A DNA stretch of 64,000 nucleotides from NCBI RefSeq assembly GCF_019879105.1, contig NZ_CP082248.1, positions 248,001 through 312,000 on the forward strand, given 5' to 3'. The position numbers and the translations under genes were made by a program. The DNA is from Natrinema sp. SYSU A 869. GTDB taxonomy: Archaea > Halobacteriota > Halobacteria > Halobacteriales > Natrialbaceae. Under the pieces are notes generated by a model. That model was not told where the DNA came from. It searched no databases and was given only the letters and a program-made list of their open reading frames with translations. This document shows, in pieces, positions 1 through 8,952 of this stretch (position 1 is its first letter; each line of letters begins with the position of its first letter).

Positions 1-411
1 CCGTACCGGCGATGCCGACGTCGTTGCGGGATCGTTCTCGGACCCGTGGGCGCTCCCCCCGACGAGACAGTGGACGTGCTCACGATCGCGGACCAGTTCC
101 CGATTTACGGGCCGTCACTCGCCGTTGATCCATCGGCCAGCGAGACGGGAACAGAACCGCTCGGGCGGTTTCTGACGGGGACGATGTTGGGGTGGCGTGC
201 CGGGCGATCGGATCCGACACCGGCGGCGAGACGAATCGCAGCCGACGTCGACGCTGAGGACGAGGAAATCGAGCGGACGTTCCGACGAGCGCTCGAGTCG
301 TTTGCCGATAGTAGAGCCCGACGAAACGAGGGCTGGGGCGTCCACCGCGACGACGAGTGGGAGCGTGTGCGGACAGCGTTGGCCCATACGCAACAGTTTT
401 CGAGATCATGA
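1..411 (+). pseudogene. NMT1/THI5-like ABC substrate-binding protein, C-terminal part, frameshifted
   Basis: C-terminal part of a periplasmic-type binding protein; the 5' end lies outside the window. The first ~17 codons read in frame 2 (GDADVVAGSFSDPW) and the rest in frame 1 (VDVLTIADQFPIYGPSLA). The frames join at a run of six C near 56-61, where a seventh C would restore one frame. The ending (EGWGVHRDDEWERVRTAL) resembles the end of the binding protein at 2776-3807 (HGWGWNESAVWESLRTTL), so the two are paralogues. It overlaps the ATPase start by ATGA. Family members bind small substrates such as pyrimidine precursors, nitrate or sulfonates; the ligand cannot be told here. Confidence 0.7.
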
Positions 412-1159
412 TAGCTATCGACGATGTGACCGTCACCTTCGAGACTGTCACTGCGATCGCTGATATCGACCTGGATATCCAGCCGAGCGAGTTCGTCACT
501 ATCGTCGGACCGTCTGGCTGTGGGAAACGACGCTACTGCGCGTGATCGGCGGACTGGAGTCCCCGACCGACGGAATCGTCACGATAGACGACAACGCACC
601 AGCGGTCCGTCGCGATGCCGGTGATATCGGGTTCGTCTTTCAGGACCATACGCTTCTCCCGTGGAAGACGGCACTCGAGAACGTCCAGTTCCTTCGCCGA
701 ATGGCGGGAAAATCCCCGAACGAGACGCAGGCACGCTCACTGTTGGAATCGGTCGGACTCGACGGTTTCATCGATGCGTATCCGCGAGAGCTCTCCGGCG
801 GGATGAAACAGCGGGTCGCTATCGTCAGGGCCCTGCATCTCGATGCTGACGTCTTGCTTCTGGACGAACCGTTCGGCGCGCTCGATGAGATCACGCGAGA
901 CCAACTCGGCGTCGAACTCCGTCGGCTTCACGAACGAGAACAGAAGACGACATTGTTCGTCACCCATAGCGTTCCCGAAGCGGCGTTTCTAGGTGACCGA
1001 TGCGTCGTCGTCACGGACACGCCGGGACGGATCAAAGCGACGCTCGAAATCGATTTTTCGGACCGGCGAGATACGGAGCTGCTCGGAAGCGTCGAATACC
1101 AGAAACAGGTCGCGGCTATCAGGCGGGAGCTGTACGACGGCGTCGAGATCAGACGATGA
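408..1159 (+). pseudogene. ABC transporter ATPase (nitrate/sulfonate/NMT1-type), frameshifted in Walker A
   Basis: ATP-hydrolysing subunit of the adjacent uptake system. The start is the ATG at 408, which overlaps the previous stop by ATGA. Visible motifs are the Walker A start GPSGCGK, Q-loop FVFQDH, signature LSGGMKQR, Walker B VLLLDEPFGALD and the switch histidine in FVTHS. Immediately after GPSGCGK the frame breaks: only three A occur where four would give GKTTLLRVIGG. Everything downstream (542-1159) is intact and family-like. This is either a single-base inactivation or a sequencing indel; the rest of the operon is not decayed. About 250 residues when repaired, a normal length. Confidence 0.85.
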
Positions 1160-1926
1160 GAGAGAACGCGATAGACGTACGGCGGAGCGAAATCGCACTC
1201 CCGTTCGTGGCGTTGCTCGTCGGCGTTTCACTGTGGTGGCTCGGAACCGCGCTACTGGCTATCCCATCGTTTCTGCTGCCGTCACCGGGGGCAGTACTCG
1301 CGCAACTGTTCGGCAACCCGATGTTGTATTTCAGGAACGTCGTTGCGACGCTCGAAAAAGTCGTTTACGGCGGTGCTATCGGTATCGCCATCGGATTCGG
1401 ACTCGGTATTCTCCTGGGTATGGTTCCAGTACTCCGGACAGCACTGTATCCGTATCTGGTCACCGTCCGAGTGCTCCCGAAGATAGCGGTTGCCCCCCTC
1501 TTGTTGATCTACCTCGGGACGGGGTTGATGACCGCAATCGTGTTCATCGCGCTCATCACGTTCTTTCCGCTGGTATTGAATACTGTTGCCGGACTCTCAC
1601 GGACGCCGGAACGGCATGTCGAATTACTCCGCTCGGTCGACGCGAGCAGGGTGGACACGTTCGTTCATCTCAGGTTGCCGTACGCGGTTCCGGACGTGTT
1701 CGCCGGGTTGAAACAATCGGTCACGCTCGCTGTCGTCGGTACGATCGTCGCCGAGTGGGTCGTCGCGAGCAGCGGTCTCGGCTACCTCATCCTTCTGGGT
1801 TCGGAAAACCTTCGAACGGATATTATCATCGCCGCACTCGTCGTCCTCGTGTTCATCGGCGTCGCGTTGTACGGGCTGGTCGGCATCTGCCAGCGGATGG
1901 TCCAGCGCCGAGTGCCGCTTTCCTAG
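1156..1926 (+). CDS. ABC transporter permease (BPD_transp_1, SsuC/TauC/NMT1 type)
   Basis: 256-residue inner-membrane subunit of the uptake system. The start ATG overlaps the ATPase stop by 4 bp, so it is translationally coupled. About six hydrophobic segments are visible, and the EAA-type coupling loop falls around ELLRSVDASRVDTFVHLRLPYAVP, followed by the typical VFAGLKQSVTLAVVGTIVAEW. Its partner ATPase is the gene before it. A homologous permease on the opposite strand (1928-2770) ends 2 bp away tail to tail, so the two permease genes are convergent. Confidence 0.9.
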   Translation: MRENAIDVRRSEIALPFVALLVGVSLWWLGTALLAIPSFLLPSPGAVLAQLFGNPMLYFRNVVATLEKVVYGGAIGIAIGFGLGILLGMVPVLRTALYPYLVTVRVLPKIAVAPLLLIYLGTGLMTAIVFIALITFFPLVLNTVAGLSRTPERHVELLRSVDASRVDTFVHLRLPYAVPDVFAGLKQSVTLAVVGTIVAEWVVASSGLGYLILLGSENLRTDIIIAALVVLVFIGVALYGLVGICQRMVQRRVPLS

Positions 1927-1927
1927 G

Positions 1928-2770
1928 TCATTCGAATCTCGTTCTGACCGCCCGTTCGAGGAGTGACGGGATGCCGTAAAAGAGGAGCCCGAGCCCGGTG
2001 AGAACGGCGAGTGCAGCGTACGACTCAGCTGTCTGGAGTGCGGTGGACGTTTCGAACACTCGATACCCGATGCCAGCGTCGAGTGTCACAAATTCGGCAA
2101 CGACCGCGCCGATGACTGCGAGAGTCGCTGCGTTTTTCACCCCGGCAAATACGCTTGGGGCAGCCGCTGGCAGTCGAACGTGGAGGAAGATCGTCGACCT
2201 CGAGGCACCGACGGACCGGAGTAGTGTGAGATACGACTCGGGGGTTGATCGTAATCCGTCGAGTGACGCGATGGTTATCGGAAAGACGGTTAAGGTCGTT
2301 ACGAGGAGAACTTTCCCCGGTATTCCGCGGCCAAACCAGAGGAACAGGAGCGGAGCGATAGCGACGAGTGGCGCGATACGGAGTGCGACTACGTACGGGA
2401 GAACAACCGCTGCAGCGGACCGAGAGACGGCCATGAAAAACGCCAGTATCGTACCGATGGCAAGCCCCGCAGCCAGTCCGAGTCCGGCGGTCAGCGCCGT
2501 TACTGCAGCATCGCCGGCGAGTATCCAGCGAAGGTCGACGAGCGTGACACCCACCTCCACCGGAGAGGGAAGTACGACGGTCGGGAGGTTAGAGAGGACG
2601 ACGGCTACATGCCAGCATCCAACGGTGAGCACGCACAGCATTGTCCCGAGTGCGGGCCCGCGAAAATCGCCGTCGAACTGGCTGCGAAGGCGCTGTCGGA
2701 CTGCCCGTGACGAATTCGGGTTCCTCCTCGTCGATCGATCGGACACCGTTCCCGTGTTGTCGTCGTCCAT
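1928..2770 (-). CDS. ABC transporter permease, second copy
   Basis: 280 residues with a ~40-residue charged N-terminal tail, then a BPD_transp_1 domain with about six membrane helices. The coupling loop is TLLRSVGASRSTIFLHVRLPAAAPSVFAGV, closely like the neighbouring permease. It lies 5 bp downstream of the binding protein at 2776-3807, so the two form one operon. No second ATPase accompanies this half-system; it may use the ATPase at 408-1159, as inferred from proximity and sequence similarity of the coupling loops. Confidence 0.9.
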   Translation of the reverse strand: MDDDNTGTVSDRSTRRNPNSSRAVRQRLRSQFDGDFRGPALGTMLCVLTVGCWHVAVVLSNLPTVVLPSPVEVGVTLVDLRWILAGDAAVTALTAGLGLAAGLAIGTILAFFMAVSRSAAAVVLPYVVALRIAPLVAIAPLLFLWFGRGIPGKVLLVTTLTVFPITIASLDGLRSTPESYLTLLRSVGASRSTIFLHVRLPAAAPSVFAGVKNAATLAVIGAVVAEFVTLDAGIGYRVFETSTALQTAESYAALAVLTGLGLLFYGIPSLLERAVRTRFE

Positions 2771-2775
2771 TACGT

Positions 2776-3807
2776 CTATTCGATCAGCTCACCGTATTCG
2801 CCGATGTATTCGTCGTCCGTATCGAGATAGTCGTTCGTCCAGACCTCTTCCGACTCCACCTCTCCACCGGGGTAATCGCCGTTCGCTAGCGTGGTTCGAA
2901 GCGACTCCCAGACGGCCGATTCGTTCCATCCCCAACCGTGTTCTCGAACCGCTTCCGACAGCATAAACTCTGTCCGGAGTTCGTTCCACTTGTCGCGTTG
3001 ATTCGTGCGAGTGTCCTCGAGTTCCGGGACGGCATCGAGGAGCAGTCCGGTCGCGTCGTCGGGGTTGTTGTTCGCCCAGATTGCCCCGTGAGCGATCACC
3101 CGAAGGAACGATCGAACTGTATCGGGATTCGAGTCGGCGAACGATCGCGACGTCGCGATAACGTGACCGTAGGCCGGGATCGCGTCGTTGACCGAGAGCG
3201 TATCGATCTCGTACCCCTGGTGGCGAGCGTCGACGACGTCGCTGAACACGCCGCTGGCTGCGTCGATTTCTCCGGAAAGCAATTGCTGAACCGTATCGAA
3301 TCCACTGTCGACGTATTCGACGTTATCGAGGATCCCCTCGTGTTCGAGATACGCTTCCGTCATCTGCCGAACCATCCCGGGACCGCTTCCGAGCGTGACA
3401 CCAGCAAGCTGATCGCTTTCCGTGAGTTCCGCTCCGAAATTGTCACGGGCGGTAAACACCTGAACCGGTCCACGCTGCATGACAACGCCGACTGCGACAA
3501 CGTCGAGGTCTTTAGCGTTCGCGTTCAGGATCTGATCGGCGCTCGTAATCGCGAATTCGGTGTTTCCTAACCCGGCCTGAGTCGCCGAAAAGTCGGATCC
3601 CTCCCCAGGTTCGATCTCCGTCAGTTCGACCGTTTCTTCTCCGAAAAACCCCCGTTCGACAGCGGTATAGTACGGAACATGGAGACCATTGGGTTTCCAA
3701 TTGAGGAGTAGCGATGCCTCCGCTGCTTCGCTATCGCTTCCTCCCAGACACCCTGCGAGCGTTCCGGCTCCCAGTGTGGCGAGCAGCTGTCGTCTACTGT
3801 GTCTCAT
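2776..3807 (-). CDS. NMT1/THI5-like ABC substrate-binding lipoprotein
   Basis: 343 residues. The start chosen is the ATG at 3807, which opens a Tat/lipoprotein signal (MRHSRRQLLATLGAG, lipobox LAGC), not the ATG 57 bp upstream. The mature part shows the family pattern LLNWKPNGLHVPYYTAVERG, then TEFAITSADQILNA and a GSGPGMVRQM loop. It should be lipid-anchored on the outer face of the membrane and deliver a small organic ligand to the permease downstream. A TATA-like element (CTTATAAG, about 3926-3934 on the reverse strand) lies some 120 bp upstream. Ligand unknown. Confidence 0.88.
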   Translation of the reverse strand: MRHSRRQLLATLGAGTLAGCLGGSDSEAAEASLLLNWKPNGLHVPYYTAVERGFFGEETVELTEIEPGEGSDFSATQAGLGNTEFAITSADQILNANAKDLDVVAVGVVMQRGPVQVFTARDNFGAELTESDQLAGVTLGSGPGMVRQMTEAYLEHEGILDNVEYVDSGFDTVQQLLSGEIDAASGVFSDVVDARHQGYEIDTLSVNDAIPAYGHVIATSRSFADSNPDTVRSFLRVIAHGAIWANNNPDDATGLLLDAVPELEDTRTNQRDKWNELRTEFMLSEAVREHGWGWNESAVWESLRTTLANGDYPGGEVESEEVWTNDYLDTDDEYIGEYGELIE

Positions 3808-3864
3808 CGGTAGCTTCCCCCAGGAACCCCGATGGTCGAGACTGCTGCACCTGATTGTCTCCAT

Positions 3865-4228
3865 TTTGGCAACTCATATGCTTCTTATACTGGTTCTGTA
3901 GTACATTATAGTTCCCCACAAAGGCTTATAAGGGGAAGAAAATATCGCTCGAAAAGAGGATTTGAGATTAAAACCTTCATTCCTGTCGAATGAAGTTACA
4001 ACTTGTAATTCACAGAGAACGCACCTGGTCGACTGGACTAGACCGGGGACTCGAGAAAGACTACCAGACAAAGCAATGCCGACGACGTGGGCGCTGGTCG
4101 GCGCGTTGTTCCGTGTTCTACCATTTCCGCAATCTCCTCCAAAAAACGCGCTTTTGGACACCGTCTATATAAACAGGACGCCGATATCAATATAAAATTT
4201 AAGTCGGCAGGGACACGAACCCTTAGCT
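3865..4228. other. Intergenic, promoters only
   Basis: No convincing gene. It holds the promoter of the leftward binding protein (TATA-like around 3926) and a good rightward TATA box (TCTATATAAACA, about 4163-4174) some 60 bp before the decayed regulator at 4229. Confidence 0.5.
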
Positions 4229-4610
4229 ATGCAAAGCGACTCGAATACCGATCTAGAGGATGGATCGAAAATCGCTCTCGATATCCTGCACAGGACACGA
4301 AGCTCTTCGGAAGTCAGGCGGTTCACGAGGTTCACACCTTCTTATCTAGATATCACACCGACGAGTTCTCAATCACGGAACTAACCGACACCGTCGACTA
4401 CTCGCAACCCAGTGTATCCCGGATCGTCAATCGGCATCACCAGAGGTCACTGAGAACGTTATGGAACTCGCTGATTACGGTCTCGTCGAACTCGAGAAGA
4501 ACGGCCGCGCAAAACGTTCAGTCGTTTGATCTGCTGAGATCGATATCAACCTCTCATCGGTCAGCACTTGCCCGACGTTGCACCGGATAAGGGTAATAAT
4601 TCTTTTAGGA
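4229..4610 (+). pseudogene. Decayed haloarchaeal HTH regulator (HTH plus nucleotidyltransferase type)
   Basis: The N-terminus MQSDSNTDLEDGSKIALDI is followed, after a shift to another frame near 4283, by PAQDTKLFGSQAVHEV and a helix-turn-helix (FSITELTDTVDYSQPSVSRIVN). A second shift leads to ELADYGLVELEKNGRAKRSV and then a stop. The pieces line up with the winged-helix half of a common haloarchaeal regulator family that normally continues into a nucleotidyltransferase-like domain, which is missing here. Two frameshifts plus truncation make this a clear pseudogene. A TATA box remains upstream. Confidence 0.7.
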
Positions 4611-4728
4611 AGTCATTTCCTTGCCTAGACTAGACGAAAGGTTTCGCTGTGCTGTGCGTTAGTTATGGAGAAATAGCATATCCGAGACCGATGTAAACCT
4701 ATTGCCATTGGACACGGTAGCTTGTGAC

Positions 4729-6045
4729 ATGAACCGGCGGCAGTACTTGATGGGGGCTGGTACCAGTATCAGCACAGTTCCGCTCGTGTCGTATAGTCGT
4801 GGGGCGACCGGCCACATCACTGTCGACATCATCGAGATATCTGCACCGCTCGAGGGCGGTGACCTTCTCGACATGACTGCCGAACTCGAGAATAGCGGAT
4901 CCACTGATGAACGCGTTGAACTGGACTTTATCGTGGGTGAGGACCCAGAGGTGGTGGGCGAGCGAACGATTCCAGTCGGCGCAGGCGAGACACGGACTGT
5001 TGATTTTTTGCAGTTCCGAACGTATCCGGTACGCGTCGATGATACGTTCCCGGTCCGGCTCGAAACCGAGACCACTGTCGCCGAGGTGATGGTCGATGTC
5101 GCCGGTATAGATCCATGCGACGCCCAGTATGCGTATCCCGATCGCAACCAGGAGCTAACGGTTCGTCCGGGGACAACGATCTTCTTTGAGGTTGATGCCA
5201 AACTGATGGAGAGCCAGGGTTCGACACACTGGTACGTCGATGGTGAGTACATCACGACGCCGGTAGGACCGTGGCCTAGTACGTATTTCCATGACGTCGG
5301 TCGCGAGTACTTCGCGCATACGTTTGACTCTACAGGGACATCTCTCGTGGATACGGCCGTGACCGCTGGGGACGGGAACGTTGCCTCACGCTGGGAGGTG
5401 ACGGTAACCGAGAACGGGGCTGCACCGCCAACCGTCGATGCTGCCCGACCGGCCACCAGCGAACTTGCCGCCGACGAATCCACCACGCTTGAACTCGAGG
5501 TCTCGAGCAGCGGTACCGAACTGGACCGTGTCGTGTGGTGGATGACACAGTCGGACGTGATTCTTGACGTGTCCGATGTAGAGGGAGCCGGCGACACCGC
5601 CTCGGTTGAGATTGATGGCGGGTGCCATACGTGTCAGATCGAAGTGTGGATACTTGACGACAATAATGCGTATACGGCGGTCAATCCGTGGGTGTTTGAA
5701 GACTTCGCTGCGGCAGACGATGATGATGGTGGGAATGAAGAGAACGTTGCCGTACGGATTCAAGACACGAATAGCCCGGTGACCGGTGGGGAGGTCCTAG
5801 AGGTGACTGCTACAATCGAGAATACCGGTGCCGCGGAGGTGACGCGCGAGGTTGATCTAGTGGTCGGCAACGATCCAGAGACGGTGGACAGCCACACGGT
5901 GACGGTCCCCGCTGGTGAAACGGAACAACTTGATCTCGTGTTCGAGACGTATCCTGTGGCTCAGGATGATGAGTTCCCAGTACGTGTGGAAGCCGGTGAG
6001 AGCACAGTTGAACGCGGTGTCTATGTATACGGAACGGAGTCGTGA
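4729..6045 (+). CDS. Exported protein with two CARDB-like domains
   Basis: 438 residues. The start at 4729 gives MNRRQYLMGAGTSISTVPLV, a short twin-arginine-like or Sec signal; the longer frame start is less likely. Residues ~30-120 and ~350-430 are repeats of one another: each has EISAPLEGGDLLDMTAELEN or its counterpart, then a VGEDPE/VGNDPE strand, GETRTVDF/GETEQLDL and a TYPV..DDEFPVRV ending. This matches the beta-sandwich CARDB/NEW3 style of cell-surface proteins. The middle (~130-340) contains a CDAQY...CHTCQIEVW section with few cysteines and an acidic linker AAADDDDGG. Function unknown; a surface adhesion or scaffold role is inference. Confidence 0.8.
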   Translation: MNRRQYLMGAGTSISTVPLVSYSRGATGHITVDIIEISAPLEGGDLLDMTAELENSGSTDERVELDFIVGEDPEVVGERTIPVGAGETRTVDFLQFRTYPVRVDDTFPVRLETETTVAEVMVDVAGIDPCDAQYAYPDRNQELTVRPGTTIFFEVDAKLMESQGSTHWYVDGEYITTPVGPWPSTYFHDVGREYFAHTFDSTGTSLVDTAVTAGDGNVASRWEVTVTENGAAPPTVDAARPATSELAADESTTLELEVSSSGTELDRVVWWMTQSDVILDVSDVEGAGDTASVEIDGGCHTCQIEVWILDDNNAYTAVNPWVFEDFAAADDDDGGNEENVAVRIQDTNSPVTGGEVLEVTATIENTGAAEVTREVDLVVGNDPETVDSHTVTVPAGETEQLDLVFETYPVAQDDEFPVRVEAGESTVERGVYVYGTES

Positions 6046-6140
6046 ACCGTTTTGGGGTCAAGCCTCTTCCCATTGGTTTGAGATAATCACTTCCTGCCAA
6101 CTCGCACAAACAGTGATCCGCTGAGCGATTACTGAATAGC

Positions 6141-6171
6141 AGGCGCAAAGCCTCGCCGTTTACGGCGGGGG
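6141..6171. terminator. GC-rich hairpins between convergent genes
   Basis: A small hairpin (AGGC-GCAA-AGCCT) is followed by a 9-bp stem CCTCGCCGT-TT-ACGGCGGGG (6151-6170, one G-T pair). It sits between the ends of the CARDB gene and cdc6, so it could end transcription from both sides. The same kind of hairpin is common at the right ends of haloarchaeal IS200/IS605 (tnpB) elements, so it may be an IS scar. No tnpB is seen next to it. Confidence 0.45.
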
Positions 6172-6189
6172 AGACGCGCCATCACGATG

Positions 6190-7386
6190 TTAGATCGACT
6201 TGCAGGCCTTCAAGACCAGTTCCGGATCATCGACCAGTTCGTGAATTGTGTGTGCGCCCTTGCCGTGACCGCGTCCCTTTCGCGTCTGTTCGATGATCGA
6301 GAGGAATGATAGTTCGCTCAGTAACTCACGAACCCGCCGAATCCGAAGCGGATCAGAGCCTTCCTGTTCACAGAGGACCTCGTAGGTCGAATAGATATTT
6401 GACGTTGGAATCGCCGGCTCATCGTCCGGTACCTGTTGAGTCTGGAATGCGAGCGCCTGCAAGAGTAGTTTCGAGTGTGGCGGCTGTTTCGAGATGAGTT
6501 CTGCCAGCCGGTTTTGCTCTTCTCGCGTGTGCGCCTGGTTCACGTGTTCTTCCACCACAGTTTCCGCACCGTTCTCATCGGCGATCTCGCCAGCATAGCG
6601 GAGGATGTCGATCGCTTTGCGTGCGTCACCGTGTTCTTTTGCAGCTAACGCAGCGACTCTTGGGATCACTGCATCCTCGAGTACACCATCTTGGAAGGCG
6701 TCTTTTCGTGATTCGAGGATCGCCCGGAGTTGCTTCGCATCGTAGGGCGGGAAGACGAAATCCCGCTCGCTCAGACTGGATTTGACGCGCTCGTTGAGTT
6801 CTTCCTTGTACCGAATCTTATTGCTGATGCCGATGATTCCGAGGGTGCTGTCCTCGAGTTTGCCAGATTCGACGGCTCGAGAAAGTTGCATCAAAATATT
6901 ATCGTCGCCGATCTTGTCTACCTCATCGAGGATAATGATACCCACATCGAATCGGCGATCGAGGATGTTCCAGAGCCGACGATAGTACTCGCCCGTACTC
7001 AGCCCCGAAGAGGGAATCGAGATTCCCGTTTCGGCTTCGTCGTTGAGCTCACGAGCGATCGAGCGGACAGCTTGCGTTTCCGTCGCGTGCTGAAGGCAGT
7101 CAATATAGGCAACTCCAATTGAAACATCGTTTTCCGCAGCACTCGAGCGGAGATCCTTCGTGATATACTTTGAGCAGAGAGATTTTCCTGTCCCCGTCTT
7201 CCCGTAGATCAGGACGTGATTCGGTGTGTGGCCCTGGACGGCGTCCTTGAGTGCCTGCGCGAGGCTGTTGAGTTCGTCCTTTCGACCGATAATCCGATCA
7301 CCCTCGACCAGATGAGAAATCCGTAGCAAGTCCTTGTTTGCAAAGATGTAGTTTTGGTTGTCGAAAAAAGACTCTGAGCCTGACAT
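6190..7386 (-). CDS. cdc6: Orc1/Cdc6 replication initiator
   Basis: 398-residue AAA+ initiator that binds origin boxes and loads the replicative helicase. N-terminal ATPase: Walker A YGKTGTGKS, Walker B IIILDEVDKI, sensor 1 GISNKI, then the lid region FPPYDAKQLRAILESR and sensor 2 HGDARKAIDILR. The C-terminal ~120 residues (PPHSKLLLQALAF onward) are the winged helix that reads origin DNA. Length is typical for the family. The start ATG lies about 35 bp from the first of a cluster of repeated boxes (7413-7873), and a TATA-like ATTAAG lies inside that cluster edge. This suggests self-repression through the origin. The gene identifies the window as part of a replicon with its own origin. Confidence 0.95.
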   Translation of the reverse strand: MSGSESFFDNQNYIFANKDLLRISHLVEGDRIIGRKDELNSLAQALKDAVQGHTPNHVLIYGKTGTGKSLCSKYITKDLRSSAAENDVSIGVAYIDCLQHATETQAVRSIARELNDEAETGISIPSSGLSTGEYYRRLWNILDRRFDVGIIILDEVDKIGDDNILMQLSRAVESGKLEDSTLGIIGISNKIRYKEELNERVKSSLSERDFVFPPYDAKQLRAILESRKDAFQDGVLEDAVIPRVAALAAKEHGDARKAIDILRYAGEIADENGAETVVEEHVNQAHTREEQNRLAELISKQPPHSKLLLQALAFQTQQVPDDEPAIPTSNIYSTYEVLCEQEGSDPLRIRRVRELLSELSFLSIIEQTRKGRGHGKGAHTIHELVDDPELVLKACKSI

Positions 7387-7412
7387 ACGACGAGAATGTT
7401 GGAGAGGCTACT

Positions 7413-7873
7413 TAATCCTAACCCCTCGTTGCCGATGTAAACACACCGGGTTGCCGATGTAAGATCTAAAATCGGTCGAGATACCGGCTGAGTCTTCGAT
7501 TTCGGGACCCCCAAGTGCCAGTGTAACCATACCGGAGTGCCGATGTAGATTGTTTTGCTGGAACACACCCTCCCCTTAGTGCCGATGTAAATGCTCCGAG
7601 AGTGTCCACAAGAAATGCTGGAAAGACTGATTCAGAATAATGGGATAGGCGGAAAGAACGAATTGGCGGTCACACGCGGTTCGGCTGGACACGTTGTGAC
7701 CGATGTCACAGCTTGAGTACTGTGACTCTCGTATAACTAATAACGAAGGATAGTTATTTATATTCTTTGGTGGAGAGATTATACAGCGATCTTCCTTAAA
7801 TCGTTATTGAGGGGTAGACTAGCTGCTCCGTTCGATTTCGGATGACTTACATCGGCACTCCGGGGTGTGTCTG
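7413..7873. other. Replication origin with ORB-like repeats
   Basis: Repeats with core TGCCGATGTAA occur upstream of cdc6 in one orientation: 7421-7442, 7441-7464, 7526-7549 and 7572-7592, plus a weak copy at 7505-7528. An inverted copy lies at 7846-7871. The better copies share CACACC-(C)CGGAGTGCCGATGTA. Between the two orientations lies an AT-rich stretch (about 7728-7830) that would be the unwinding element, and a palindrome TGTGACCGATGTCACA at 7695-7710. Inverted boxes around an AT-rich stretch beside an orc1/cdc6 gene is the known plan of haloarchaeal origins. Confidence 0.85.
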
Positions 7874-7918
7874 GTCCATCTCTTTTCGATCTATGATTTG
7901 AGGTAATCGCCAAGTGTC

Positions 7919-8113
7919 ATGTCCGGTATAACGGAGGCAATGACCAGTGACCCAAGATGTACGATCTACGCGGTCGACCTTGAGTCTGGAAACGTGATCA
8001 GGAAATGGGGGAGTAAAACTGTGTTCACTGCCGCTGTTATTGATGGAACTGTTTTCCTCGGTGACGGGTCGTCAACAGTTCACGCATTCTCTACTGAAGA
8101 AGACGAGAGTTGA
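7919..8113 (+). pseudogene. Fragment of a PQQ-type beta-propeller protein
   Basis: Short frame reading TIYAVDLESGNVIRKWG...FLGDGSSTVHAFSTEE, which are two blades of a PQQ-binding-like propeller and end where such proteins end. No signal peptide or earlier blades precede it, so it looks like the 3' remnant of a gene related to 11348-12472. It begins about 45 bp from the inverted origin box, suggesting that origin rearrangement removed the rest. Confidence 0.55.
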
Positions 8114-8240
8114 GTGAGAAATCAGAAAAGTTACTCATCCCACGAGAAGATTAACTCATGCGGTTCGAGGCGCAGTACTGGATTTGGAACGTAATCGACT
8201 ATCAGTTTCTGTGATCGCTCCTTCACTGATCTCCGCTGGA

Positions 8241-8481
8241 TCAATAGAAATGCTCCTCTTCGCGTTGATCACGCCGATCCAAAATATGTGGCGCGGTAGT
8301 CTCAATCGCGTCGATGATTGAGTTTTCCTCAGAGGTCAGGCGATGCGACTCGACAGCCACACGGTGCCGCGACATGCTCCATCGGACCGCGTGTGTGTAC
8401 CAGAATCACCGCTTTCCCACAATGCGGACACGATGGTAGCGACCAGTCTTCTTCCTCTTCTGATTGTGTCTTCTCGCTCAT
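8241..8481 (-). pseudogene. Small zinc-ribbon protein, frameshifted
   Basis: Reads MSEKTQSEEEEDWSLPSCPHCGKAVILV and a second pair CGC in one frame, then stops. Shifting the frame after CGCRV gives ESHRLTSEENSIIDAIETTA and a stop at 8241. CPHCG plus CGC suggests one zinc knuckle. Total length is not a multiple of three, as expected from a shift. I do not recognise a named family; the acidic head and single zinc ribbon are common in haloarchaeal plasmid proteins. Confidence 0.5.
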
Positions 8482-8952
8482 AGCCACCTCGAGCGGCGAC
8501 TGTTGCGACCAGCGGCTACTGGAGTGCGATACGACTCTCGTGCGGGACGTTTATATCCCGTTAGAAGTAAGCGAAACATGGCTTGCAAACCGCTCGTGTT
8601 TGGAAGCCACGTCTCGGGTGCTACTACACCCGGGACATTTCAACGCATGCCCCCGCGACGAGGTGGAGTGCGGCTTCCATCTTGATTGATGATACCTAGT
8701 CACTTATAGCATTGGGATTACCACTCGAGAGAAATAGCTCGGCACCAATCTTGCTCGGTGATTCCTCACCGGTACCCTGGCCGTCGTGCTCTGATTTATA
8801 TCCGATCAGGAGGTCCCGAAAGGTGAGCCTCGATTGCTTGGGTCGGTAGACGAAGACGGTAACGTGAAAGATCAGCTAGTGCAGGTGATGCGGACTGATA
8901 TAGGAACGTGGGACAGTAGTTGAGACTGGTACTCTCACTGCATCTACTTTGA
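8482..8952. other. No gene seen
   Basis: No supported gene. It contains short inverted stretches (for example GGAAGCC / GGCTTCC around 8600-8677) of the sort left by transposon ends, but I cannot assign an element. Confidence 0.3.

Noticed and set aside
4688-4699. ACCGATGTAAAC as another origin box
   Set aside because: Matches only the short core, lacks the CACACC/CCGGAG part, and lies 2.7 kb away upstream of an unrelated gene.
4659-5597. 312-codon minus-strand frame opposite the CARDB gene
   Set aside because: Ser/Thr-rich antisense shadow of the real acidic gene; high GC third positions on the other strand open it.
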